From contig DQHR01000086.1 of the NCBI GenBank assembly GCA_003531155.1, positions 13,466 to 20,513 on the forward strand: 7,048 bases of DNA, written 5' to 3'. Numbering within the stretch: position 1 is the first letter of the stretch; each line of letters starts with the position of its first letter. Below the pieces are notes generated by a model. That model saw nothing but the letters and a program-made list of their open reading frames with translations, did not search any database and was not told where the DNA came from. This stretch comes from Bacteroidales bacterium (GTDB taxonomy: Bacteria; Bacteroidota; Bacteroidia; Bacteroidales; Tenuifilaceae). The position numbers and the translations under genes were made by a program. Below are positions 1 through 6,284 of the stretch, in pieces.

Positions 1-826
1 GAGATACTCCAAGACTTATTATTGCCATCTCAGCAAAACGACGTTTGAAATTTAAATCTTTAGCAACTGAAATATAGTAGTTAAACCCAAAGATGATGAA
101 AATTGCAATAAAGAGCGTTAAACCTAAGCAAACTAAATAATGGCTGAATAATAGGTATGGCATTATCAATAAAGCAACTGTTATGATATAAGCAGTTCCG
201 GTATAAGCAGCTGAACGTGCAGGGCTTTTTTGTGTATTATCTGCTTTTTTCGATAAATAGTCAGATGCGGCCATTGAAAATGATGCTGCAATACCTGTAA
301 TAAGACCTGCCATGGCAATTAGCTTTGTGTTCTGCAAGGCAAGTGAAAGACCTGCCAAAGCACCGGTCAACTCAACAAGCGCATCGTTTAAGCCAAGGAC
401 AATTGAGCCAGCATATTGTAAACGTTCTTCATCAATCATGCTGATCAAGGCGTTTTCATGCACATGTTCCTCCTCCATTATCATCTTTGCCTCGGGAATT
501 TGACTGAGCAGGTTGCTGTAAGCACTTTGAGCTTTATTCTCGCCGCCCTCCATAAGTTTGATTCCAAACGTGATTCCAAATATTCGAGAGATGAAATAGT
601 ACCAGTTCACCTTAAACATATTTGGTTTAACCTCAGTGTTGGTATATTGCTTCCAAATTTCGTAGTGCTTCTTCTCCTCCATCCCAATATTGGCTAAAAT
701 CTTAGCATTTTCAGGATCTTTAATTGTCTTTGATAATTTGGTGTAAATATGATGCTCGGTAATTTCGCTTCTTTGAAATGATTTAATCATTTCGATTTCT
801 TGTTTTGATAATGTGTTTGCAGTCAT
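1..826 (-). CDS. Ferritin-like/VIT1 fusion membrane protein (MbfA-like metal exporter), 3' end cut by window
   Basis: I translated 275 residues from the ATG at 826; the frame stays open to base 1, so the C-terminus is missing, probably only a couple of dozen residues. The first ~125 residues form a ferritin/rubrerythrin-like helical bundle with candidate di-metal ligands: E21 and E24-H25 in the first helix, the EEKKHYE stretch at 50-56 (E51, H54), and an EEEHVHE stretch at 118-124. The rest is a VIT1/CCC1 transporter domain: the signature GLNDALVELTG at 145-155, the ASDYLSKKA stretch at 187-195, and hydrophobic helices near 139-160, 167-186, 207-226 and 229-251. In the known MbfA family this architecture exports iron from the cytoplasm and protects against iron and peroxide stress, with the ferritin-like part acting as sensor or ferroxidase. 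The substrate here (iron or manganese) is inferred. The gene starts 30 bp after the rsmH-like stop on the same strand, with no clear promoter or terminator between, so co-transcription is plausible. Confidence 0.9.
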   Translation of the reverse strand, partial: MTANTLSKQEIEMIKSFQRSEITEHHIYTKLSKTIKDPENAKILANIGMEEKKHYEIWKQYTNTEVKPNMFKVNWYYFISRIFGITFGIKLMEGGENKAQSAYSNLLSQIPEAKMIMEEEHVHENALISMIDEERLQYAGSIVLGLNDALVELTGALAGLSLALQNTKLIAMAGLITGIAASFSMAASDYLSKKADNTQKSPARSAAYTGTAYIITVALLIMPYLLFSHYLVCLGLTLFIAIFIIFGFNYYISVAKDLNFKRRFAEMAIISLGVS

Positions 827-856
827 AATCACAAAATGAAAAAATAATCAATTAAT

Positions 857-1906
857 TTACGATTTTACAGCCCACCTTAATTTAGCTGATCGAGCGCGTG
901 GGTTTGAGTTGCACTCCTCAGTTGATGGGCGAATAGGATCAGGTGCTATCTCGCTATATAACCCTAATCGTTGAAAGTATTGAAACGATTTCTTAACTCG
1001 TCTATCTTCCCCTGAATGAAAAGTTAGGATAGCCACTTTGCCTCCAGGAGCGAGTGAATACGGAAGTTCTTCCAAAAATTTCTCTAACACTCCAAATTCA
1101 TCGTTTACTGCAATTCTCAATGCTTGAAATACCCGTTGACAGGTTTTTTTTACCTCTTCCTTGCGCTGATTCTTTGGAATAAAGTTCAACACACCCTCAA
1201 TTATGTCCTTTAACTTAGCTGTTGTTTCGATTACAACTCCCTTTGCTATGTTCGTCTTAATTGCACTAGAAATCTCATGTGCATATGGCTCATCTGAATT
1301 CTCAGCCAATATCTCCTCAAGTCTACTCTGGGAAACAATTTTTAATAATGATGATGCGGGTTTGCCACTATTTGGGTTTAGTCTTAAATCTAAGGGACCA
1401 TCCACCTTAAATGTAAATCCTCTATCGGGGTTATCAATCTGCATCGACGAAACGCCCAAATCGGCTAACACAAAGTTCAGCAATCCCGATTCGGCAACGA
1501 CTAACTCTATTTCAGAAAAGTTCATCTTTTTAATTACAAGGATATCCTCACCATATCCTAATCCTCTTAATCGCTCTTCGGTTCGAGGTAGTTCAATGGG
1601 ATCAACATCTGTAGCGTATAGGCGACCTTTAGGGTAAAGTTTTTTTAGAATCTCGAGACTATGGCCTCCATACCCCAATGTTGCATCCATCCCAACCTGT
1701 CCGGGTTCGATGCTTAGAATATCCATTATCTCATCAACACAAATTGAGCGGTGCATGCCAGCAGGGGTTTTTCCTTGCTTAATTATCTTTTCTACATCGT
1801 TAACGTAAAGGTTTGGCTGCAACTCCTTATATTTCTCCTTAAAGGATTTTGGGTGTGTTCCCTTATATCGAACTCGTCGGGTATGTTTTGGCTCTTGGTT
1901 TTCCAT
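857..1906 (-). CDS. rsmH: RsmH-like 16S rRNA (cytosine-N4) methyltransferase, extended paralogue
   Basis: This 349-residue protein belongs to the RsmH/MraW family, SAM-dependent enzymes that N4-methylate C1402 of 16S rRNA in the ribosomal P site. Visible motifs are the SAM loop DATLGYGGHS (74-83), the acidic DVDP (100-103), DLGVSS (149-154), RGFTFKVDGPLDLRL (162-176), RVFQALRIAVNDE (258-270), LAPGGKVAILTFHSGEDRRVK (285-305, split as LAPGGKVAILTF and HSGEDRRVK) and NPRARSAKLR (335-344). The family usually has HSLEDR where this has HSGEDR. The family norm is ~300-315 residues; here about 50 basic residues (MENQEPKHTRR onward) precede the usual HxxV/I start of the fold. This resembles the second RsmH paralogue some bacteria carry, and there are no mraZ/ftsL/ftsI neighbours. 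I chose the ATG at 1906. An in-frame GTG at 1942 would add 12 unconvincing residues and overlap csaA. The gap to the csaA stop is 19 bp, suggesting one operon. Confidence 0.9.
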   Translation of the reverse strand: MENQEPKHTRRVRYKGTHPKSFKEKYKELQPNLYVNDVEKIIKQGKTPAGMHRSICVDEIMDILSIEPGQVGMDATLGYGGHSLEILKKLYPKGRLYATDVDPIELPRTEERLRGLGYGEDILVIKKMNFSEIELVVAESGLLNFVLADLGVSSMQIDNPDRGFTFKVDGPLDLRLNPNSGKPASSLLKIVSQSRLEEILAENSDEPYAHEISSAIKTNIAKGVVIETTAKLKDIIEGVLNFIPKNQRKEEVKKTCQRVFQALRIAVNDEFGVLEKFLEELPYSLAPGGKVAILTFHSGEDRRVKKSFQYFQRLGLYSEIAPDPIRPSTEECNSNPRARSAKLRWAVKS

Positions 1907-1925
1907 CGTGGTAAATGTACTAAAA

Positions 1926-2258
1926 CTAGAACAATCGACCACCTAATGGTACGTTTTTAGTAGGTGCAATTAAAACGCACTCATTGCTTTCATCAGGAAC
2001 TCCCAATGTTAAAACTTCCGAAAAAAATGGACCAATCTGTCTTGGTGGAAAATTTACTACACATAACACATTCATACCCACTAACTGGTCAATACTATAG
2101 TTTTTGGTTAACTGTGCACTAGATTTTTTAACTCCAATCTCAGGTCCAAGATCAATTTTTAATTTATATGAAGGCTTACGTGCCTCAGGAAAGTTAACGG
2201 CTTCAATAATTCGGCCAATCCGAATATCAACCTTTTGAAAATCGTCAAATGTTATCAT
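1926..2258 (-). CDS. csaA: CsaA-type tRNA-binding protein
   Basis: A 110-residue single-domain protein with an EMAP-II/OB-fold tRNA-binding domain, as in CsaA and the C-terminus of methionyl-tRNA synthetase. Diagnostic stretches are FDDFQKVDIRIGRI (4-17), FPEARKPSYKLKIDLG (23-38), KKSSAQLT (44-51), VVNFPPRQIGPFFSEVL (67-83) and the closing NVPLGGRLF (102-110). The length equals that of CsaA proteins, which are homodimers that bind tRNA and have been described as chaperone- or export-related in Bacillus; the exact role in Bacteroidota is unclear. The start is the ATG at 2258. A TTG at 2264 would add only two residues and is less likely. It is the first gene of the minus-strand cluster, 19 bp ahead of the rsmH-like gene, so the pair is probably co-transcribed. 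The upstream 264 bp region contains a palindromic repeat. Confidence 0.92.
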   Translation of the reverse strand: MITFDDFQKVDIRIGRIIEAVNFPEARKPSYKLKIDLGPEIGVKKSSAQLTKNYSIDQLVGMNVLCVVNFPPRQIGPFFSEVLTLGVPDESNECVLIAPTKNVPLGGRLF

Positions 2259-2319
2259 AGCCAAAAAATAGTTTATCGTTAGTTTTATGCAAGATGTCTT
2301 TAACTTCTTTGAACTAGCG

Positions 2320-2388
2320 TTCAGTCCTGAGTAAAGCGAAGGATCTAGTTACATAGATGACAGATGCCTCACTTTGTTCAGCATGACA
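2320..2388. repeat. Imperfect palindromic intergenic repeat (REP-like)
   Basis: The left arm at 2324-2346 (GTCCTGAGTAAAGCGAAGGA then TCT) and the right arm at 2362-2387 are imperfect inverted copies. The reverse complement of the right arm contains ATGCTGAACAAAGTGAGGCA then TCT, which matches the left arm at 16 of 23 positions, most mismatches being transitions that could pair as G-U. The arms are separated by about 15 bases, so the transcript could fold into a long imperfect hairpin. The CATGCTGAACnAAGTGAnGCATCT / CCTGAGnnAAGnGAAGGATCT style is one I recognise from dispersed intergenic repeats in Bacteroidota genomes. Only one copy is visible in this window, so its dispersed nature is inferred. 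It could also act as a terminator or transcript stabiliser for csaA-side transcription. Confidence 0.6.
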
Positions 2389-2522
2389 AAAAAATAATTA
2401 AATATTATGCTTATACTAAACTCATGTTAATTTTACTTAAAAAGTTCATTACGAAATCAATTCCTAAATTATAAAATGAACCAATATTATTAGCTGATGT
2501 TTATTGATAAAAAACATAGAAC

Positions 2523-2867
2523 ATGAAGCCTTACGTAGCTAATATTATAAATGCTATTATTCTTATTGTTTTAGGAGGTTGGGGATATTTTGCATCCGAA
2601 GCACCCTCGCTAACAGCTTTAATTCCGGTATGCATTGGTATTGTTCTTATTGCTATAACACCTGGATTTAGAGTTGGTAATAAAATTTTAGTTCATATCG
2701 CTGTTACACTTACACTCCTTGTTCTGATAGGGTTACTAAAACCACTACTTGGTGTTATAGGTAGAAGTGATTACCTAGGTTTAGCAAGAGTAATTATAAT
2801 GATGATATCTTCCCTGCTTACATTTCTGATTTTCTTAAAGAGTTTTATTGACGCACGAATTAAATAG
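2523..2867 (+). CDS. Small four-helix integral membrane protein, function unknown
   Basis: A 114-residue, very hydrophobic protein with four predicted membrane segments near residues 5-24, 29-46, 55-76 and 86-106. Soluble parts are minimal: a short SEAPS-containing loop around 25-29, a basic turn PGFRVGNK at 47-54, a GRSDYLG loop at 80-86, and a basic C-terminal tail (KSFIDARIK). The strongly structured helix/loop pattern and clean ATG start support a real gene. I recall similar small proteins with an ESPSPTALIP-type loop annotated as hypothetical in Bacteroidota and Planctomycetes, but I cannot name a family. It is alone on the plus strand, diverges from csaA, and converges on the chemotaxis receptor with only 30 bp between the two stops. 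I see no terminator hairpin there. No function is proposed. Confidence 0.8.
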   Translation: MKPYVANIINAIILIVLGGWGYFASEAPSLTALIPVCIGIVLIAITPGFRVGNKILVHIAVTLTLLVLIGLLKPLLGVIGRSDYLGLARVIIMMISSLLTFLIFLKSFIDARIK

Positions 2868-2897
2868 CAATTAATACTGAAAGCTAGAATTATCAAA

Positions 2898-4016
2898 TTA
2901 GGTTCTGAAAAAAGCAATCATTTCGCTAAGCTCTTTGGCTTTACTGTTAAGCTCTTCTGCACTTGCAGCTAACTCCTCTGATGATGATGCATTTTGTTGT
3001 GTAGTACTATTTAACTGCTGAACAGAGGTATTAATCTGCTCTGCTCCTGAACGTTGCTCGCTACTCGATACTGAGATTTCGCGAATTAGATCTGTAGTCT
3101 TAACTATTTCGGTTAAGTTATTATTTAAAAGTTCCTTCGCTTTTGATGAAATATTTGCACCATTAGTTGAAACAGAAATAATTTCATTAGCAGCTTCTCG
3201 GCTTCGTTCAGCTAATCGGCGTACTTCGGCTGCGACAACAGCAAACCCTCGACCATGTTCCCCCGCTCTTGCCGCCTCAACGGCAGCATTCAATGCCAAT
3301 AAATTGGTTTGAAATGCTATATCATTGATAATGGTAATCTTTTGTGCAATATTGGTTAACGAATCTAACGCAATATTGGTAGCTTGAACACCCTCATCTA
3401 AGTTTTTACTTGTATTTACAGCAATCTTTTCAGTTTGAAACGAGTTATCGGCATTCTGATGAATGCTTGAAAGTATCTCTTCCATTGAACTTGATATCTC
3501 TTCTAGGGTAGATGCTTGCTCCGATGAGATCTCAGCCAAATGGATTGAACTTGAACTAACTTGTGCCCCAGCAATCTCAAGTTCTTGGGCAGCTGTAGTT
3601 ATACTCTCTATAACTGAATTTAACTTTTCGGTGAGCTCTTTTAATGATTTTTTTAATCTTCCTAGCTCATCGTTATCCTCGATACCCTTACTATCGATAA
3701 CAATCCTCAGATCGCCCTCGCTTATTTTTTGAAGCTGAGAGATTGTATCGTTAAGAGGTTTACGAACCTTTCGGGCAACATATGATAGCATCCAAATTCC
3801 AAAAAGGATCACAAAAGGTGTAGTTACATAAGCTGGGAATATCTTTGGATAGATATACTTTAAATTTACTATAACATCGAGCATAACCCAGGATGCTAAC
3901 CACAGCGAACCTATCACGAAAAGAATTGAGCCTTTAAAAAAATATCGAATAGTGAATAAACCTATTGGTAATGCTACACAAAGTATAGCAATAACTTCCA
4001 TAATTCCTTTTGACAT
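2898..4016 (-). CDS. Methyl-accepting chemotaxis protein lacking a periplasmic sensor domain
   Basis: A 372-residue receptor. Three hydrophobic segments lie at about 6-26, 29-50 and 63-81 with only short loops between, so there is no room for a periplasmic ligand-binding domain. A HAMP linker follows (~82-136; VRKPLNDTISQLQKISEGDL then DELGRLKKSLKEL), then the MCP signalling coiled coil (~140-372). The hairpin tip that contacts CheA and CheW is strongly conserved: INDIAFQTNLLALNAAVEAA followed by RAGEHGRGFAVVAAEVRRLA (230-269). Glutamate/glutamine-rich heptads such as SSSMEEI (176-182) and SSEELAASAEEL (345-356) are likely methylation regions. There is no CheR-tethering pentapeptide; the protein ends in AFFRT. 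The start is the ATG at 4016; a TTG at 4025 would add three residues. No chemotaxis or motility genes adjoin it. It could report membrane state, energy or a cytoplasmic signal, or serve a non-motility pathway. Confidence 0.93.
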   Translation of the reverse strand: MSKGIMEVIAILCVALPIGLFTIRYFFKGSILFVIGSLWLASWVMLDVIVNLKYIYPKIFPAYVTTPFVILFGIWMLSYVARKVRKPLNDTISQLQKISEGDLRIVIDSKGIEDNDELGRLKKSLKELTEKLNSVIESITTAAQELEIAGAQVSSSSIHLAEISSEQASTLEEISSSMEEILSSIHQNADNSFQTEKIAVNTSKNLDEGVQATNIALDSLTNIAQKITIINDIAFQTNLLALNAAVEAARAGEHGRGFAVVAAEVRRLAERSREAANEIISVSTNGANISSKAKELLNNNLTEIVKTTDLIREISVSSSEQRSGAEQINTSVQQLNSTTQQNASSSEELAASAEELNSKAKELSEMIAFFRT

Positions 4017-4124
4017 AATCAGCAATTTAAAAGGTTATATAGTATATACGAGTCTACTATCTATTAAGGTTTGTACAATTATTAGAAATATTCATCCTTT
4101 GTATTGAGCTTATAATTTGCTCAT

Positions 4125-4616
4125 TTATTTAAACGATCGATTAAATGGAGCTTCATCTGCATTCTTCTTTTTATTCCATTTCTTCATTAACCCAATAATA
4201 AAGAGTAAAAAACCTATAACTATTGAGGAATACCCAATAATTTTCGTTTTCGTTGGAAAAAAGAGATCTCCTGTATAAGCAAAAAGAAGAAGTATGCCCC
4301 CAATCCCAATAAGCATCAACCCATACAGGATGTCGCTCATTTTTTTCCTAGATTCCTTGAGGTATATTGCTTTTTCCTCCTTAAAATCTTCAATCTGTTT
4401 GTCGATAATATTTGGATTATAATCTAAAACAGTGGTGTTTCCGTCCAGCAAGTTTTCGGCTTGATATTCTGATATCATTTCTCGCTTTAATGCAATACTA
4501 ACGGCTTCAGCATATTTTGAGGTATCATCTATTTCGCTTGGGTTTGATACAATTTCAAAAATCTCATCATCAGAACAATTCTCTAACGAAGAAATATAGG
4601 GATTTTCGTCTGCCAT
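4125..4616 (-). CDS. Two-helix membrane protein with acidic N-terminal helical domain, function unknown
   Basis: A 163-residue protein in two parts. Residues 1-90 are soluble, acidic and helical: a LENCSDDEIFEIVSNPSEID segment (11-30) followed by YAEAVSIALKREMISEYQAE (35-54). This is reminiscent of the short DEEL..I..NP..Y...AV..A..EL..R element common at the start of Bacteroidota membrane proteins. A charged stretch IEDFKEEKAIYLKESRKKM (75-93) leads into two membrane helices at about 95-114 and 126-145, joined by a short TGDLFFPTKTK loop. The tail is very basic (KKWNKKK at 145-151), suggesting that both ends are cytoplasmic. I do not recognise a named family. Its start is 6 bp after the caspase gene stop on the same strand, so it is almost certainly co-transcribed with that gene and may be a functional partner or membrane anchor for it; that role is inference only. 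Confidence 0.82.
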   Translation of the reverse strand: MADENPYISSLENCSDDEIFEIVSNPSEIDDTSKYAEAVSIALKREMISEYQAENLLDGNTTVLDYNPNIIDKQIEDFKEEKAIYLKESRKKMSDILYGLMLIGIGGILLLFAYTGDLFFPTKTKIIGYSSIVIGFLLFIIGLMKKWNKKKNADEAPFNRSFK

Positions 4617-4622
4617 ATTATT

Positions 4623-6119
4623 TTATTGAAATTTCCAATTCAGCCATTCGTTTTGAACATCGCTGCTGGTATTGGTCTGGGGCGATTGCTCTTTATCGTT
4701 AACGAGAATTGAGTTCAATTTTACCGATTTACTGATAAACTCCGATAAATCCTTGTAAGTGACATTGCCCTTGGTTTCTTGCAACTTTTTTAGTAAAAAA
4801 TATGTGAAAAGACCATGACCTTTTGCCTTATAGGGCAATGAACTTTGCTCGCCAGAACTTGCAGTAAATACTACAACTTTACCCGTTAATGATTGCTCCT
4901 TCGATTTTACCTTTACCCCACGAGCCGATAGCAAAGCTTGATTTCGTGCTCCTCCACTAAAACAGGCATCGAGAAATATAGAAACTCTTTGGCTCGGAAA
5001 CTCGGTTAGTTTAGCATAAACTGTCTTTAAGTTTATGGCATAGCTGAGGTTCGTCCCATTTACATCAACTGGAATAATAAATGCTTCCTTTGTATTTTCA
5101 TCGGGTAAACCATGCCCAGCATAGTAAAAAAACACTTCAGCATTCCCCTCGGTAACTTTAATAATCTTGTTCATTTTATCGAGCCCTTGGCTCATTTCTC
5201 CTAGCGTTGCATCCAATAGGAATGTAATATTCTGTTCTGGAATTCCAAGTGTCTTAACTGCGTACTCTTTGAATGTTGATGCATCGTTACGGGCAAATTC
5301 AACGTTCATTTCAGTGTTTATCTCCTTTTGTTTCGATGAATAATCCTCGTTGCCAATGATAAGTGCAAAACGATTTGGGTATTGCTTATTAACCGTTGGA
5401 ATATCTATATCTACATCCGATTTTATGATAGGGATATCTGTACTTTCTACAATTGTTTTTTTTGAATTAACATTAATTGGCTGTTTTCTCAAGTATGAAA
5501 CTTTAAAGTAATCAACGGCAATACGTGAGTGATACCAAATCTGAAAACCTAAAGCATAAGAAGAAAAATCACTGATAAACCCAGTTTTCAGTAAAACTTC
5601 GTTAACAAAAAATTGAAATTCTCCATTTACCTTACGAATTGTAAATTTATTGTAATCGGATTTAACCCTAATTTGAGGATTCTCATCTCCCCCTGATTTT
5701 AGAAATGTTCTTTCCTGCCCTCTCTTTTCGCTATAGATAACCGTACCATTATCGACATTTACTATAAATCCACTCTCATTATTATCCGACTTATTGAATA
5801 GTATTCCAAACAAGTTGCTCGAAGCACCAGTAATCTGCTTAACGGATGCCTCAACTTCAAAATCTTTGGAAATATCAAACCTTAAACTATTGTAACTATA
5901 CCAAATGGGAGTTGTGCCTCTCCATTCCAAAACATAATTTCCATTCTCAACATTTGCATAAGCGTCAGTGCTATTACCAATCCACCAATTATTGTTGTTA
6001 TTAAGAAAATCATCGAAAACAACAATCTCCTTCTCATTTGCAGAATAATCATTGTATGCAATTTGCGAAATAGATTGGAGAGATATACACATAAATAAGA
6101 GTAAAATCAAATACTTCAT
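4623..6119 (-). CDS. Secreted caspase-family (peptidase C14) protein with N-terminal LamG/DUF1080-like domain
   Basis: A 498-residue protein. An N-terminal signal peptide (MKYLILLLFMCISLQSIS, cleavage probably before Q19 or nearby) sends it across the inner membrane. Residues ~33-210 look like a concanavalin/LamG- or DUF1080-type beta jelly roll (VFDDFLNNNNNWWIGNS, GNYVLEWRG, FEVEASVKQITGA, KFTIRKVNGEFQFFVNEVLL). After a linker (~211-247) comes a caspase-like fold from ~250: FALIIGNEDY, FARNDASTFKEYAV, then the catalytic dyad His336 in FYYAGHG and Cys386 in FLDACFSGG, and later VVVFTASSGEQSS and HGLFTYFLLKKL. Both catalytic residues are intact, so it should be an active cysteine peptidase. 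Metacaspase/orthocaspase relatives cut after Arg or Lys; the basic stretch after the Cys (SARGVKVKSK, 398-407) could be an autoprocessing site. Export argues against a cytoplasmic suicide-defence role. It is the first gene of a probable two-gene unit with the membrane protein 6 bp downstream. Confidence 0.9.
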   Translation of the reverse strand: MKYLILLLFMCISLQSISQIAYNDYSANEKEIVVFDDFLNNNNNWWIGNSTDAYANVENGNYVLEWRGTTPIWYSYNSLRFDISKDFEVEASVKQITGASSNLFGILFNKSDNNESGFIVNVDNGTVIYSEKRGQERTFLKSGGDENPQIRVKSDYNKFTIRKVNGEFQFFVNEVLLKTGFISDFSSYALGFQIWYHSRIAVDYFKVSYLRKQPINVNSKKTIVESTDIPIIKSDVDIDIPTVNKQYPNRFALIIGNEDYSSKQKEINTEMNVEFARNDASTFKEYAVKTLGIPEQNITFLLDATLGEMSQGLDKMNKIIKVTEGNAEVFFYYAGHGLPDENTKEAFIIPVDVNGTNLSYAINLKTVYAKLTEFPSQRVSIFLDACFSGGARNQALLSARGVKVKSKEQSLTGKVVVFTASSGEQSSLPYKAKGHGLFTYFLLKKLQETKGNVTYKDLSEFISKSVKLNSILVNDKEQSPQTNTSSDVQNEWLNWKFQ

Positions 6120-6136
6120 AGCAATAAAGATTTATT

Positions 6137-6154
6137 ATCTCAAATTTATGAGAT
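6137..6154. promoter_or_regulatory. Small inverted repeat overlapping the caspase promoter
   Basis: ATCTCA (6137-6142) and TGAGAT (6149-6154) are perfect 6-bp inverted arms around a 6-base AT spacer. The element overlaps the candidate -7 box of the caspase gene, so it is placed where a repressor would bind. In AT-rich DNA a site this short may be chance; I know of no regulator with this exact site. Confidence 0.25.
6141..6148 (-). promoter_or_regulatory. Candidate -7 box (TAnnTTTG) of the caspase operon
   Basis: Read on the minus strand the bases are TAAATTTG, an exact match to the Bacteroidota sigma-ABfr -7 consensus TAnnTTTG. There are 21 bases between it and the ATG at 6119. A convincing -33 TTTG at the expected spacing is not visible; the nearest TTTTG is 26 bases upstream, which is too far. 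Confidence 0.42.
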
Positions 6155-6254
6155 TTTAAATGATAAACTAAAAACAAAACAATCGTTTTATAATATTATA
6201 GAAACAAACTGCATACCATGCATAGAGTTATAACTAACCCAATCGAAAAACTCT

Positions 6255-6262
6255 TATATTTG
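6255..6262 (+). promoter_or_regulatory. Candidate -7 box (TAnnTTTG) of the PDRP-like gene
   Basis: The plus strand reads TATATTTG, an exact match to the Bacteroidota -7 consensus, with 22 bases between it and the ATG at 6285. This placement closely mirrors that of the opposing caspase promoter, which strengthens both calls. No clear -33 TTTG is seen at the expected distance. Confidence 0.48.
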
Positions 6263-6284
6263 GTTATCGAATAATTGGGCTAAG

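Noticed and set aside
312..697. Two overlapping plus-strand open frames (312-503 and 458-697)
   Set aside because: Both are antisense to the ferritin/VIT1 gene, which has clear family motifs; neither looks like a protein family.
1203..1637. 144-codon plus-strand open frame
   Set aside because: It lies entirely antisense to the rsmH-like gene, whose motifs are unmistakable; the antisense translation shows no recognisable domain.
1907..1942. Alternative GTG start at 1942 for the rsmH-like gene
   Set aside because: It would overlap csaA by 17 bases and add a serine/threonine-rich stretch unlike the basic N-terminus; the ATG at 1906 is the more natural start.
3463..3732. 89-codon plus-strand open frame
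   Set aside because: Antisense shadow of the chemoreceptor coiled coil; its serine-rich, low-complexity product mirrors the Glu/Ser-rich heptads on the other strand.
4030..4070. ATAGTA/TACTAT inverted repeat upstream of the chemoreceptor gene
   Set aside because: Six-bp arms in very AT-rich DNA with no matching promoter box nearby; likely chance.
4105..4123. Hairpin TGAGC...GCTCA just after the stop of the 163-residue membrane protein, as a terminator
   Set aside because: The stem is only 5 bp with a 9-base loop and no T-run follows on the minus strand; too weak to call.
6060..6119. Lipoprotein signal on the caspase-family protein (Cys11 in the leader)
   Set aside because: The residues before the Cys are LFM rather than a lipobox such as L-A/S-G/A, and hydrophobic residues continue after it; an ordinary signal peptide fits better.
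4125..6119. Caspase gene pair as an anti-phage abortive-infection system
   Set aside because: The caspase has a signal peptide and a jelly-roll domain, and no sensor, nucleotide cyclase, STAND ATPase or other defence gene is nearby.
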